From Cephalotus follicularis (Eukaryota; Streptophyta; Magnoliopsida; Oxalidales; Cephalotaceae): a stretch of DNA of 64,000 nucleotides. The stretch is taken from positions 1-64,000 of the forward strand of contig BDDD01005105.1 in the NCBI GenBank assembly GCA_001972305.1. Reading direction: 5' to 3'. The notes below the pieces were generated by a model. That model was not told the DNA's origin. It saw only the letters and a list, made by a program, of their open reading frames with translations, and ran no database searches. Position numbers and translations under genes: made by a program. Of this stretch, positions 35,326 to 45,961 are shown in pieces (positions within the stretch are counted from its first letter, which is position 1; each line of letters opens with the position of its first letter).

Positions 35326-38123
35326 CAATACCCTGCTTGTTCGTATATGTCTTTTGCAAGCTTTTATATATGATGTTTTCGGGCCTTTAAATATTGTTTG
35401 TTTTAAAGTCCGTTGCCCTGTGTTTTGGGCTTATGTGATTTGGACTATTTGATACCAGCCTGAATTTTTGGATATGTTAATGCAATGTTGGGTTGGGCCT
35501 ATGTTTATAACTTTTATTTTTATCAAAACTTTATTCTATTGTACAATTTTGAAATTATTAAAACAATTTCCTTTTTCTTTTATTTTAAAATTTCTTATTA
35601 TCTTTTATCTTTAGTTTTTTTTCCTTTATCTCTTTTCTTTTCTTTCCTTTCTTCTCCATCTTTCTCCTGTAACTCTCTCTTTCCCTTATCAATTCTACAC
35701 GCCTTCAATCTCTTCTTCCTTTTTAATCCGATTCTTATCTTCTTTTCTTCCTTATCAATTCCTCAAATCACTATGTTCCTTCCTATTTTAAGAGTACCAA
35801 TGCTTTGTGATATGCTATCTGTTTCCTCTACCTACCACTGCCGAATTCTGCAAATTAGAAGCTTGTTTGTGTTCTTCGATCAGTTCTTCATCAGTATAAG
35901 GTTTGTTCTTCTTATATCGAATTTAAGAATTATGTTGTTCTTTTACCGGTTTAAGGCTGTTCATGTCTTTTCTACTTTCTTCTCTTTGGCTTCCTGTTGC
36001 TCAGCTGATTGCCCTGGTATTGAGGTGTTCTTCTTGCTGTTTTTCAGTGTCTTTAACACCATTACAAGTTAGTAATTCTTGTTGTGATGGTTACTTCTCC
36101 ATTGTTATAATTTCAGCTTTGTGTTGTTAGTGTCTCTTGGTTTTTGATTCCTGCCTATACATGTTCTGTCATTGTATTCCTAAGCCTGTCAGCATGTTTT
36201 AAACACCATGGACTTGTCATAATCTGGTTTTAATGACTGTAAGTGGTAATGGAAAAAAATTGGACTTTTATGTATGCATATGTTAAAGGCTATTTCTTTC
36301 TTTCCTTGAAGTTAATCACTGCCAATATTCTATTCTATGTCAATTCTGTGTTTTTGTGTCATCTAAGCATCGTACAATGTCATATGTATATGTTCATATG
36401 TCTCTGGTGTAATGTTATACTCGTTTAGACAAGTTTTGTTGTTCTGCCGTCCAGAACAGTCGGTTGGTTTGGTTGTGTAGTCAACTGCCTATTGAAAACA
36501 TTCGATTGTCTTATGTTGTGTAGTCGGCTGCCATATGAAACAATCGACTGCCTTGCTATGCATAGTCGGCTAGACTTCTGTCACAATCGACTGCCTGCAG
36601 TCTAGTTTGAGTAGTCGGCTGGTCCTTATGATTAGTCGACTGCCAAGCTTCCAACAGTCGACTAGAGCTCTGTAACAGTCAGCTGTTTTGCCCATAAAAT
36701 TTTTGTTTTCAACTGTTTTGATTCGTTTGTTCCTCGAATCAAACCGGGTCTTTTCTAAACACTGTAAGGAGTCTGTTTTATGTCTCTAATGTTTCTTGGA
36801 CCCTTATATGAATAAGTTTGGTGTCTTTTAGATTGTTGTGTTTCAAAAGGGTAGTTGAATTAACAATCTTTCCGTAAGTGCTTTTGTGAACGCATAAGGT
36901 ACGGATTTCTATTGTGCTTTGGCTATCTGTTTTTTATCAAACTAAAATCAGTTTTATGCTATGTTTCTTCGTTTTATGAACTTGATTATGTCTCATAGTT
37001 CTGACATGTTTTGAAAATAAAGTTTTTTTTTTGACATTTTATGAATTTAAATGTTTCCGACTTTATTCATATGCTATGATACGTTACAAATTGATCATCT
37101 CTTTATATTGAAAATAAATGAGTTAGTGTTTGACTATAAAATGTATGTTATGATATCGTTGGTGAACGATTTACAAATATGTTTTGTGAAAGCATATCTA
37201 GGTGTTTTTCAAGTGATTTTGATAAATCAATGTTTTAGAAATGATAAAAATACTGAGCATTTGTACCCACCTATGGGGCATACCATAGGCATGTTGTAGG
37301 CCTGGCATGGGGATATGACACTTCCGTAGTGGTGTGATTAGTCTACGGCGTCTCTGAATGTTATGAATAAATCCCATGAGGTGGATTTATGGATCCGCTA
37401 TGTATGATAGAAGCGTATGAATCGATTCTAGTATATGGATATGTGATATGAAATGATATGTGATAATTGACTTGTGTAGAGCCATGCACTTCAATTCTAA
37501 TGGGCATGTGGAATTAGTGCCTCCCTTGCAAATCTATGTTATGAAATGTGATATGTATATGGCTCAGTATGACTTTATCAATCATGAAATGATGTTTTTG
37601 AAATGTTTCGTAAATGTTTCGAAAGATATGAAATTGGCATTTTATGGAAATTCGAATATGATTAAACTATTTTAATTTCTTAAGATTTCTGTTATGAATT
37701 TTATTGAGATCTTACTGCTTTTAAACTTATCGTTTACTTCTTTTACTTTCTTTATCCGTACTGAGGTTTGCTCAACCGCGTTTTGTTTTCCATGCGGCAG
37801 GTTATCAGGAGCAGCGGGGGAATGTGTGAATGAGAGTTGGCCACCTTTATGTCATGTATTCCTAGAAGTGTGATCCTTATATGTCTTTGGTTTTAGTGGT
37901 CATGAACAATGTGTTATTTTGGTTTATGTTTCGGTATTTGACTTTTGACATATGTTAAGCTTTGTGTTCTGAATAGTTTTTCAAGTTATGCTATGACCGC
38001 CACGTTTTGGCTAATAAAGAAATGTTTATGTTTAGATAAGTTATGCCTATGTTCAGATATGTTTTGTTAAGTTATAATCTGTATTATGACCTGTGATGAC
38101 TACTGCCGTCCGGGGGTGTTACA
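35326..38123 (+). mobile_element. Solo LTR sB, related to the LTRs of GB
   Basis: Begins AATACCCTGCTTGTTCG (compare TGTAATACCCTGTTCG in GB), ends CGGGGGTGTTACA and parallels the GB LTR along its length: a CT-rich leader at 35560-35760, CAGTCGACTG-type motifs at 36450-36690, a TACGGATT block, a second ACTGAGG...GGCAGG block at 37760-37800. It is diverged, so it is older or of a sister family. No duplication was found, and the first bases of the LTR are altered. LTR A sequence between GATTTCAA and AGTAACATG is missing, so insertion was accompanied or followed by deletion. Confidence 0.8.
36450..36690 (+). repeat. Decayed CAGTCGACTG cluster in sB
   Basis: About ten sites such as TAGTCGGCTG, CAATCGACTG, AGTCAACTG and CAGTCGACTA. 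Most changes are CpG to TpG or CpA, consistent with deamination of methylated cytosine. Confidence 0.85.
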
Positions 38124-38315
38124 AGTAACATGTATTATGGGATGCATGTTACGCAATTCTATTTCAGCTTATAATTTAAATGCTTCCGCAAGATATTGAT
38201 TGTTATGGATATTTTTTAATTTTCCCAAGTTTTGTATTAGCTGAATATATGTATATATGTTTATTGCCGTGACCTCTGGGTCTTATATAAAATGTTATGG
38301 AAATGGGGTGTGACA
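38124..38315 (+). repeat. G1 3' LTR, terminal segment
   Basis: Closely matches 478-669 of the G1 5' LTR (AGTAACATGTATTATGGGATGC to GGGGTGTGACA). It marks the right end of G1 and abuts S1 coding sequence. Confidence 0.88.
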
Positions 38316-38935
38316 CCCATATGGAGGCATTCGCAATGTTCCATGTCATTACCGGTCGTAGGATATGTGTGCCCAAGTTGATTCTAAACCATATGGAAAC
38401 GATACACATTGGAGAGAATGCTAGGTTGCCCTATAGCAATATCATTACCAAGTTCCTAATGCATTTCAATGTAAACCTCCATGGAGAAGTGCACCGTGCA
38501 CTTCAAAGTGCTGACAAATTAGGAAAATGAACCCTAGGAAGGATGGGGTTCAAGAAACACAAGAGGCTTGGGACATGGGTTCCCAGAAATGAAGATTCGA
38601 ATAAGGTAATTGGTGAAGGAGAAGAAGGAGAAGAAGAAAGAGCTCTACAAGCTAACCCCGCTCGTAATGTCAATATACCTAATAGCCATTTTGATCAAAT
38701 TATGCAAGCTATTATAGGCTTAGAGATTGGAATTCAAAGGATTGAGCGAAGGCAAAAGCGGATTGAAAGAAAGCTCGTTGAGAAAGGAGTTATTGGAGAC
38801 GAGGGCATCACATATTCCTCAAGCCAAGAAGATGAACAAAATCAAGGAGAAGAGGAAGAAAGCACCGATGTTGTGGGCGATCTTGGAAATGGAGATGGTG
38901 ATAACAATGAGGATGATCACATGGACGATTGAGTT
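38316..38935 (+). pseudogene. Third ORF of S1, C-terminal part
   Basis: A frame with HMEAFAMFHVITGRRICVP, then LPYSNIITKFLMHF, one stop (38528-38530) and, in the same frame, a KHKRLGTWVPRN segment, a charged likely coiled-coil helix (IGLEIGIQRIERRQKRIERK) and an acidic tail ending at 38935. The same protein is encoded on the minus strand at 41477-40666. It resembles the plant family usually annotated as putative plant transposon protein, whose function is unknown. G1 removed its N-terminus. It lies where an env-like frame is found in SIRE elements, but no membrane segment is visible. Confidence 0.65.
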
Positions 38936-39414
38936 GCTGCATTATCACATCATCATTTTTGCATCTTATTTATGTTTTATAATTTGAAAAACTTGGGTGA
39001 TTTGTATTTGTTTGATGTTTTGTAAACAATGGATGTTTGGATGTTTTGATTGTGTTAATCTTTGAAATCGTTGGATGTTTTGATTGAATGATTTGTTTTT
39101 ACAATGATTTGAATGCTTCGCACTTATTTGATATAATTTACTCTTACCTTTTTTATGTTATGCAAAAAAGGGGGAGAATAGTAACTAAGTTGAAAAATGA
39201 TACATAACCTTTGTCATACTAAGGGGGAGTATGCAAAGTAACCATTGTCATATTAATGGGGAGTATATTTGACTAAGGGGGAGTATAAATTTCAACTTAC
39301 TTGAATCCGCATTTTATTCAACGAATGCACATATCGAATAATTTTAACTTATGAATTGTTATACTTGATTGTTTTCAACTTATATCCATTTTGTAGCAAA
39401 TTTTTGTCATCATC

Positions 39415-39428
39415 AAAAAGGGGGAGAT
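39415..39428 (+). other. Polypurine tract of S1
   Basis: AAAAAGGGGGAGAT directly before TGTTAACATTTATG, the likely 3' LTR start. This tract and its upstream GGGGGAG repeats are characteristic of SIRE-type copia. Confidence 0.85.
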
Positions 39429-39539
39429 TGTTAACATTTATGTCTCAATCCGAATTTTGATGATAATATATTTGCATCTGACTTCGTTTCTTTTTGTGCA
39501 AGAAAAGTTAACATCAAAACAAATCAAAGTTTTAAAAAC

Positions 39540-40030
39540 AGGGCAAAGCATCGACGGTATAAAGGGAACTGTCAACGCTTAAGAGGCAAACTGACGAAGG
39601 TTTTGGTCAAAGCATCAGCGGTTTAGTACAGAGGGAATTGAGCCTTTAATAAAATGTTCAAAGCGTCGATGGTATGAAGGAAGCGTCAGCACTTAGCAAA
39701 CTGACGAAGGAATAACAAAAAGCGCCAACAGTTCAACATTCAAAGTGAAGATCAAAAATGATCAAAGCGTCGACGGTCACAGAGAAACCGTTAGCCCTTA
39801 ACACCAAGGTGCCAGTGCTTAACGAGCAAATGTCAGCGGTCTAGTCAGAAACAATTAAATTCATTTGATAGACCCAAAGCGGTGACGCTCTGAAGAAACA
39901 GTCAGCGCTTTCAGTAAACTGTCGACATCAAACTCAAAGCTTCAGCAGTTTAAGCAAGGAATTTTAAATTCAAACGCATAACGGTCACCTAAGCGTCGAC
40001 GCTTAGAACAACTCCGTTGACGCTTTGCGC
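39540..40030 (+). repeat. GTCGACGC motif cluster in the S1 LTR
   Basis: More than fifteen sites in 490 bp with a TCGACGGT or CAGCGCTT arm; a perfect AAGCGTCGACGCTT lies at 39991-40004. As in the other LTRs, the cluster ends shortly before the TATA box (40141). Confidence 0.85.
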
Positions 40031-40140
40031 ACAGGAAACAATCAATGAAAAAGCTTTTCAATGCCGTTTTTAAGACGACAAGTCCCAAGGCAACTCCAAC
40101 GGCTCTATAACCTCTACAACGGCTACAAATTGAAGAAAAC

Positions 40141-40150
40141 TATAAATAAA
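40141..40150 (+). promoter_or_regulatory. TATA box of the S1 LTR
   Basis: TATAAATAAA, about 110 bp after the motif cluster, is followed by an A-rich leader with CAACAAGAAG repeats. Position and sequence fit an LTR promoter. Confidence 0.6.
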
Positions 40151-40665
40151 GGCCGACAACAAGAAGAACAACAAGAATTGCAATCAAAATCAGCTCAAGA
40201 GTCTTTCTATCATTATCAAAGCTTTATTCTCTTATTGTTGTGCGCAAATTTCTAAGTTATTATCTAAGAGTTTACCAAGCTATATTCAACCTTTAGAGTG
40301 GTTTTATCAAACACAAAAACCATTGTAATTCCTTGATTGAAAAAGGGGAGTGAACCCAAAAGTTGTAAGTGATTGAGGTCAATCACAGAATTGTAAAGGT
40401 GCGGCGAATAGCTCCTACAAATATATTCGGAGAATAGTGAAAACTCAAGGAGGTCCTTGAGAAAAGTGGACGTAGGCAAGAGTTTGGCTGAACCACTATA
40501 AAAACCGTGTTTGCATTCTCTTACCTTTTCTCTTTACTTTTTGCATATTGTTCTTAGCAATTTTATACTTTGCTCTTTGCCTTGTTGAATTGTTATCTTA
40601 AGTGGCTTAAGTTCAAAAAGTTCAAAAATATTACAAATACTACATTTCACCCTCCTCTCCCCTTC

Positions 40666-41477
40666 CTAGAGTTCCTTTCCCCAATATATCCGTGTTTCCC
40701 CATCTAAATCAACATCAAAATGCATAAGGATTTTAGTTATTATGTTTCCATAGGGTAGCCTTGCATTCTCCCTATTTTGCATGGCCTTCATATGGTTCAA
40801 AATGAGGCTTGGCACACATATCCTCCTACCGGTAATAATATGGAACATAGTGAATGCCTCCATATGAGTTACTTCATCGAAGCCATCGGCTTTCAGCAGA
40901 TTATGAGTCGCAATAGCACGGTGCAAAAAACGATTATCAAGCCTAAGATTTCTTGAAAACATTTTCTGTAGGACTTGTGCATTTTCTCTAAACAATAAAT
41001 GCACACATTCTTCCTTGTTAAAGCCTAGATCTAGAACCCAATACCTTTGTGACCATCCTCTAGAACCATCATTAGGAATTGTCAAAATAGATGCTAGGGT
41101 GGAAGTATCTATCTCAATATTCTATCCTTAACCCAAGTGAACAAGTCATAATCACTACTAGTAAGAATATTGGCATAGAATTCCTTCATTAAATCTGGAT
41201 AATGAGGAAGGTTATTTGTAAATAGAGGCCCTAACTCAAATGTATTCAACCAATCAACTATTGAAAATCCTTCATTTAAACAGAAATTAAAGTCAAGGGT
41301 TTTTCCTACTAGGATTTTTCTTTCGAAATAGGCTTGGGGATACCTTATTCCTTGATGTATAACCCCTTGTGGAGCTTGTAGCCTCTCATTCATAGCAGCT
41401 CTAGCCCTTTTTGCTGTTGCTCCTCTTGTTCTTGAGCTCTCTCATTCCACAACATTGGGATTCTTTGTTCTTGGCAT
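40666..41477 (-). pseudogene. Third ORF of S2, putative plant transposon protein family
   Basis: On the minus strand an ATG at 41477 opens MPRTKNPNVVE followed by a stop at codon 12. The same frame goes on past a methionine at 41393: NERLQAPQGVIH, then FYANILTSSDYDLFTW, to the stop near 41109. A second open part (41085-40666) has WVLDLGFNKEEC, THMEAFTMFHIITGRRICVP and LPYGNIITKILMHFDVDLDGE. The latter matches the S1 third ORF. The last few residues may belong to the S1 LTR. It resembles a plant family of unknown function that is common in mobile elements. No catalytic motif is apparent. Two stops and a frame change disable it. Confidence 0.65.
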
Positions 41478-41649
41478 GTTTGGACAGATCTATGATGTAA
41501 AATATGATGTAATGGTATGAGATGATGTTAATGAAGAGTTTTAAAGTGAGTTTCCACTTGATTTTGCCTTGAAATTGCCAAAGGTAAGTTTAGAAAAATT
41601 AGGGTTTCGTAGAAAATGACTTAACAGACTGCACTATAAGTAAAAAATA

Positions 41650-41755
41650 CGACTTAAGCGTCGACGCTTTTTGTAAAGTGGCGTCGCTTAGACAAGAATC
41701 CCTAATAATCGATGATTTAACCGCTGACGCTTATTTCTTAAGCATAGGCGCTTTT
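41650..41755 (-). repeat. GTCGACGC motifs in S2
   Basis: A perfect AAGCGTCGACGCTT at 41656-41669 and decayed neighbours (CGATGATTTAACCGCTGACGC, AGCATAGGCGCTT) lie upstream of the third ORF of S2, in noncoding sequence. The rest of 41500-41882 shows nothing further. Confidence 0.75.
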
Positions 41756-43374
41756 ATATTCCTTTATACACTCTTTAAAAATATGAAAATGATGCATGAA
41801 TGGTCACATAAAAGAATCAAAACATCAATCAAAAACACATAATTATATATCAAATTATTCACTGAATATCACGTAAACCTAATGTCACACCCCGTTTCCA
41901 TAACAATAATAATAATAATGGTAGCAATCAACATAATATCCGACTTATACAATTTTACGTGAAAATTTAAAACTTTCAAAACGATTAATAACTTGCGGAA
42001 GCATCCAATTATAAGCCGAATTAACAAAGTAACACGCATCCCATACTACGTGATACCAACATACGACATTTCATTGTTAAATGCCCTCAAAACGGAGCGT
42101 GCTTAAGACATGTCGATACAATATTTCATTAAATACAGAATCCATACTTAATGATTATCCATCAAATACGATAATACATTATCCCTAATTAGTAAAGTCA
42201 TGAACCATTATACATTAATCCAGTACAAGATTCCATCATTTCCATAACCAATTGATACAATATCCAACTGATAATTCGTAACAAGCACGTCTCATCATTC
42301 TCTTAAAACACAAGTATGATTATTACCATACAATACAATTAAAACAACATTCAGGAAAGAAGCTTCCAACACAGCTTCAGCAGCACTTGTCCGATTGCCC
42401 CTGTCAATCTGAAATTGTAGGGGGTTAGCCTTTTTCCTCACTCGGCTAAGTAGAGAAAGTATAAATGCCTTTCGGGATCAACAATAATGTAAATCATGTA
42501 ATGAATGCATAATGATGTAGTATAATATATATACAATATGTATTTGTATATGTGTCTCGATCAATAGTTACGCAACCATGCCAAGTGGCTACATCAACAC
42601 AACCCATCAGTCATGTCACTAAGGACCAATCAATTCAATCAGTATTCGATAACCACCACCCGTAGGTTAGTATTATCTCACGTCGATGCTAACCGGCCCA
42701 TAGGCGGAGGAAAGCTCGATCAATAATTGACACTAACCAGCACGTAGCGGAGGAAAGTTCAACAAACAAATGAGTCTAACCAGCACATAGGCGGAGGATA
42801 GCTCACAGTGTGGATGTCAACCGGCACGTAGCGGAGGAAGACCATCCGGTGTGGTGTCCCTAGCCATCTCCTGGCCCCTAGAGCACAACCTGCCATTAGC
42901 GTAAGTGACAACCTCCGTCACCGCACTAACAACGTAACAATCACAATGAATCAAACAATTCAATCATTGATGCTAACCGGCCCCCGAGCTAGGAAAGCAC
43001 ACAGCTAACCATCTCGTGGTGCTAGGAAAGCTCAATCAATCCAAAAATAAATCCTTTCCAAGTAAATCATAAGTTATAAAATACTTGAAATAATACATTT
43101 ATTCAAAATGTAAATAGTCTTTGAAATCACGTTTCAAAAACAAATATACATTTTCGTGTAAAATAATGATTTGTTATAAAATCATTTACGCACTTCTAAA
43201 ATGATAAAACACTTTATAATTCAATCACATTTCAATTCATAATTCAGTTCACAGTTCAATTCATACCTATATCGACGCTAACCGGCACAAGGCAAGGAAA
43301 GCTCGATCAATCCACAATAATATGCAAGCAAACATATGCTCACAATGCGACCCGACCCTTTCGGCGTCGACACC

Positions 43375-43735
43375 TAACCTCTAGGTGTCAAATCATTCAT
43401 ATTAGTCACTTAAGCGTCGCCGCTTAACCCTAGGCGTCAATGCTTATCCCCTTTAAGCATCGGCTCTTTAACCAGTGACTTAAGTGTCAAAAATTGTCCT
43501 TGACGTCGACGCTTCAAGGTAAGGATCCTTGAGCGTCAGCGTTTATTACTTTGGCATCGACGCTTTGAGGTAGGACCTCAAGCGTCAACATACACGTGTC
43601 CATCACTATGCATATTCAAACCAAGGCGTCAACGCTTTCCATAAGCGTCGACGTTTATCGCGAAGTCACTGTATATTCCTACACGTAACAGTCAATAGCG
43701 TCGACGCTTATCGTTTAAGCATCGACGGTTAGAGA
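43375..43735 (-). repeat. GTCGACGC motif cluster in sA
   Basis: About sixteen motifs in 360 bp, for example GACGTCGACGCTT (43508), AGCGTCGACGCTT (43689) and decayed AGGCGTCAATGCTT, TAAGCATCGGCTC. Arms and core agree with the S1, C1 and sD clusters. Confidence 0.85.
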
Positions 43736-44828
43736 AGATCATAAACATCTTCTCCTTCAACACGTTCAATACCAAGAGATCAACATGCATAATCACACAT
43801 GCAATTCGATCCACAATCATTTCAATCACAATATGCAAGGTAGGTTAGCTACTCATAGCAACCCTAACACAAATCACACCATTCACACACCAAGGGAAAA
43901 TCATCCCAAAACGTGCATGCAATTCAATCCACAAAGTTCACGCATTTCATCAATGATAAACATCATTCTTGAACTCAAATAAATAAGTATAAATCCCCTA
44001 CTATTACCCCTACCTCTGATTCCGAGTTAGGAATCGTAGTAGCAACAGCACAGTCGAGCCGCAGGTTCAATTGCCAAACCTTTCCAATAACCGTCGAACC
44101 GAAGCCGGTTCTTGCTAATTGATCCTTTCCACTGCCAAATCCAATTGCCGCACACACTGCACATACAACACATTCCATTACGATCAACGCACACAAAAAC
44201 ATTGTCGTCGCTGAGACGTCGACCGGATTTCGGCCAACGCATCCAGCTTGTGAAACACACATAAACGGGTTCCACATTGAACGGTCTACACAGAACCGCT
44301 CAAAACTCGCGGTGAATCGGCGTCGAACGCCGCGCCACGGCCGGCGGTGAGTTGTGACTCACTGAGTCAACTCGTCAGACCTCAACAGGTCCGATCGCCA
44401 CCCAAAAACACCCCACATTCACCAGTTATACACATCTTTGCCCATGACTCACCGAGACTCAGCGCCAAAAGCGCGGTCTCATGCAGCCGTGAGTCGACTC
44501 GCTGAGTCGACTCAACCTAGTGATTCTGGCCGAATCACGCCTCACCGGTGGTCAAAATGGAAAGAGCTAGCCCTCTACACAAAACCCCACCCCATCCGCG
44601 ACGCTAACGGCGCTGGGAAACGCACGGTAGAGGCGCACAGTGCACGGGAAGAGGAAAAGAAAAAGAAGAAAAAAGAGGTGAAGGGGGAAGAGCTTACCAG
44701 CGGGTTGAGGGCCTGGGTTGCTCGCCGTCGTCTCCTGGTCCGGTGGCTAGCTCCGGCGCGCTCTCTCTCCCTCTGCTCTGAGCTCTCTCCCACTCTCTCT
44801 CGCACTCTCTCCCTGTGTCTCTTTCTTT

Positions 44829-44853
44829 GCATGGGCGCGCTATGCGCCCGTGC
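44829..44853 (-). other. GC-rich hairpin in sA
   Basis: Arms GCATGGGCGC (44829-44838) and GCGCCCGTGC (44844-44853) pair over 10 bp with one wobble-type mismatch around a 5 nt loop. Same stem length, loop length and position relative to the GA-rich leader as the first hairpin of sF. Confidence 0.75.
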
Positions 44854-45196
44854 CTCTTTTTTTTATTATTAAATGTTTCTCCCCTAATTCTTTACTAGTT
44901 GTTGTCTTTCTTCTTGGTATTTTACCAGCAAAAAACTAAGGTCCGGGTCCCGTTTTTCCGAGAATTGCGACATAAATTATCCGAACAGAAACCAAAATAA
45001 TCGAAATAATATTTCGATCATTTGGGCTTTATCGTCGCGCATTAAAAATGGGCTTTATTAGCCGTTTTGGCCAACATAATTATGGCTTAAGTGTGTAATG
45101 CCTTTTTATTACTCCGAGCCTTTATCGGTTTTATTACGCTCGTACACGCACCAATTTCATAATAATTATTTATGAAATTTGGGGCGTTACACCTAA

Positions 45197-45909
45197 TTCC
45201 ATCTAAATTTGGAGAATGTTTGTTCATCTAGGGATTTTGTGAAGATGTTCGCAATTTGATCTTGTGTTGGTACAAAAATCAAATTGATATCTCTTTTTTT
45301 TCTATGTGATCCTTAATAAAATGATATCTAATATCTATATGTTTTGTCCTAGAATGATATACAGGATTTTTTCCTAAACATATAGTGCTAGTGTTGTCAC
45401 ATTTTATTGGCACATTATTAAATTTAAATCCATAGTCTAAAAGCTGTTGTTTCATCCAAATTATTTGTACACAGCAACTTCCAGCTGCAATAAATTAAGC
45501 TTCAGTTGTAGAAAGTGCCACCGAATTTTGCTTTGTGCTAAACCAAGAAATAAGCATATTTTCTAGAAATTGACAAGTGTCACTAGTACTTTTTCTATCT
45601 ACCTTATATCCACCAAAATCAGCATCTGAATATGTGTGTAAATCAAAAGATGATTTTCGGGTATACCAAAGACCTAAGGTGGGTGTATATGCTAATTAAT
45701 TAAAAATTCATTTTACAGCATGTAAATGAGACTCTTTTGGACATGCTTGAAAACGAGCACACAAATATACACTAAATAAAATATCAGGTCTACTCGTAGT
45801 TAGATAAAGCAAAGAACCAATCATACTCACATCATACTTATTTCAAATTCATCTTGCATAAATTTAGCAAATTCCTTGCACAAGCTTTCATTAGTATAAC
45901 CAAATATAA
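45197..45909 (-). pseudogene. S2 pol, part 2: end of RT and RNase H
   Basis: The minus strand reads FGYTNESLCKEFAKFM, then SMIGSLLYLTTSRPDI, a few stops, ADFGGYK, LSTTEA and DIRYHFIKDH, ending near FSKFRWN. This is the copia RT tail and RNase H. The first codons join the YVDDII of part 1 across the sC block. A frameshift lies near 45840 and a stop interrupts STTEA-FIAA. Confidence 0.85.
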
Positions 45910-45961
45910 TGTCACACCACATTATTTCCATTCACGTACCATGCACAAGCATATGTGGCGA

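Larger units (their letters stand above)
190..38315 (+). mobile_element. Gypsy element G1 (Ty3/gypsy chromovirus), degenerate and heavily interrupted
   Basis: G1 is a plus-strand gypsy with, in order, the end of its 5' LTR, a Met-tRNA primer site, gag, protease, RT, RNase H, integrase with a C-terminal chromodomain, a purine-rich tract and a 3' LTR. The RT is split by a solo LTR at 2835-7289. The 3' LTR is scattered over 9859-11080, 34939-35325 and 38124-38315 by insertions of sE (with C1 inside it) and sB. Its right flank lies in an S1 coding sequence, so G1 inserted into S1. The right-hand duplication would be 38316-38320, but the left partner is outside the window. Many stops show that it is old. 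The Tekay/Del-like chromovirus assignment rests on the chromodomain and is an inference. Confidence 0.88.
38316..40684 (+). mobile_element. SIRE-like copia S1, 3' part
   Basis: Visible are the last part of a third open reading frame, a 3' untranslated region with GGGGGAG runs (39168, 39221, 39277), a polypurine tract and a 3' LTR. The GGGGGAG-rich 3' UTR with TCATCAAAAAGGGGGAGATTG before the LTR is typical of SIRE/Maximus copia elements. The rest lies left of the window, beyond the G1 insertion. It ends in or next to S2 coding sequence of opposite orientation, so it probably inserted into S2. The end at 40684 is approximate. Confidence 0.72.
39429..40684 (+). repeat. S1 3' LTR
   Basis: About 1.25 kb from TGTTAACATTTATG to near CTTTCCCCA. 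TATAAATAAA lies at 40141-40150. The end is estimated from a CACCCTCCTCTCC stretch typical of the SIRE LTR end. A GTCGACGC motif cluster fills 39540-40030. Confidence 0.65.
41883..45191 (-). mobile_element. Solo LTR sA (3.3 kb) in S2
   Basis: TGTCACACCCCG to GGGGCGTTACA on the plus strand, with the duplication CCTAA on both sides (41878-41882 and 45192-45196). It shares with the G1 LTR and sE the blocks GCATCCCATACTACGTG (42036) and CTGAAATTGTAGGGGG...CTCGGCTAAG (42409-42452). Repeated AACCGGC(A/C)...GGAGGAAAG units occur at 42660-43030. A GTCGACGC cluster lies at 43375-43735, a hairpin at 44829-44853 and a GA-rich leader (minus strand) at 44640-44820. The long open frames at 44438-44872 are low-complexity, not genes. 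Confidence 0.93.

Noticed and set aside
35485..36072. 195-residue plus-strand open frame rich in Phe, Leu and Ser
   Set aside because: Lies in the CT-rich leader of sB. Composition follows the CT repeats, and the frame is not kept in the GB LTRs.
44438..44872. 144-residue plus-strand open frame in sA
   Set aside because: It runs antisense to the LTR, includes the hairpin and simple CT repeats, and resembles no protein I recognise.
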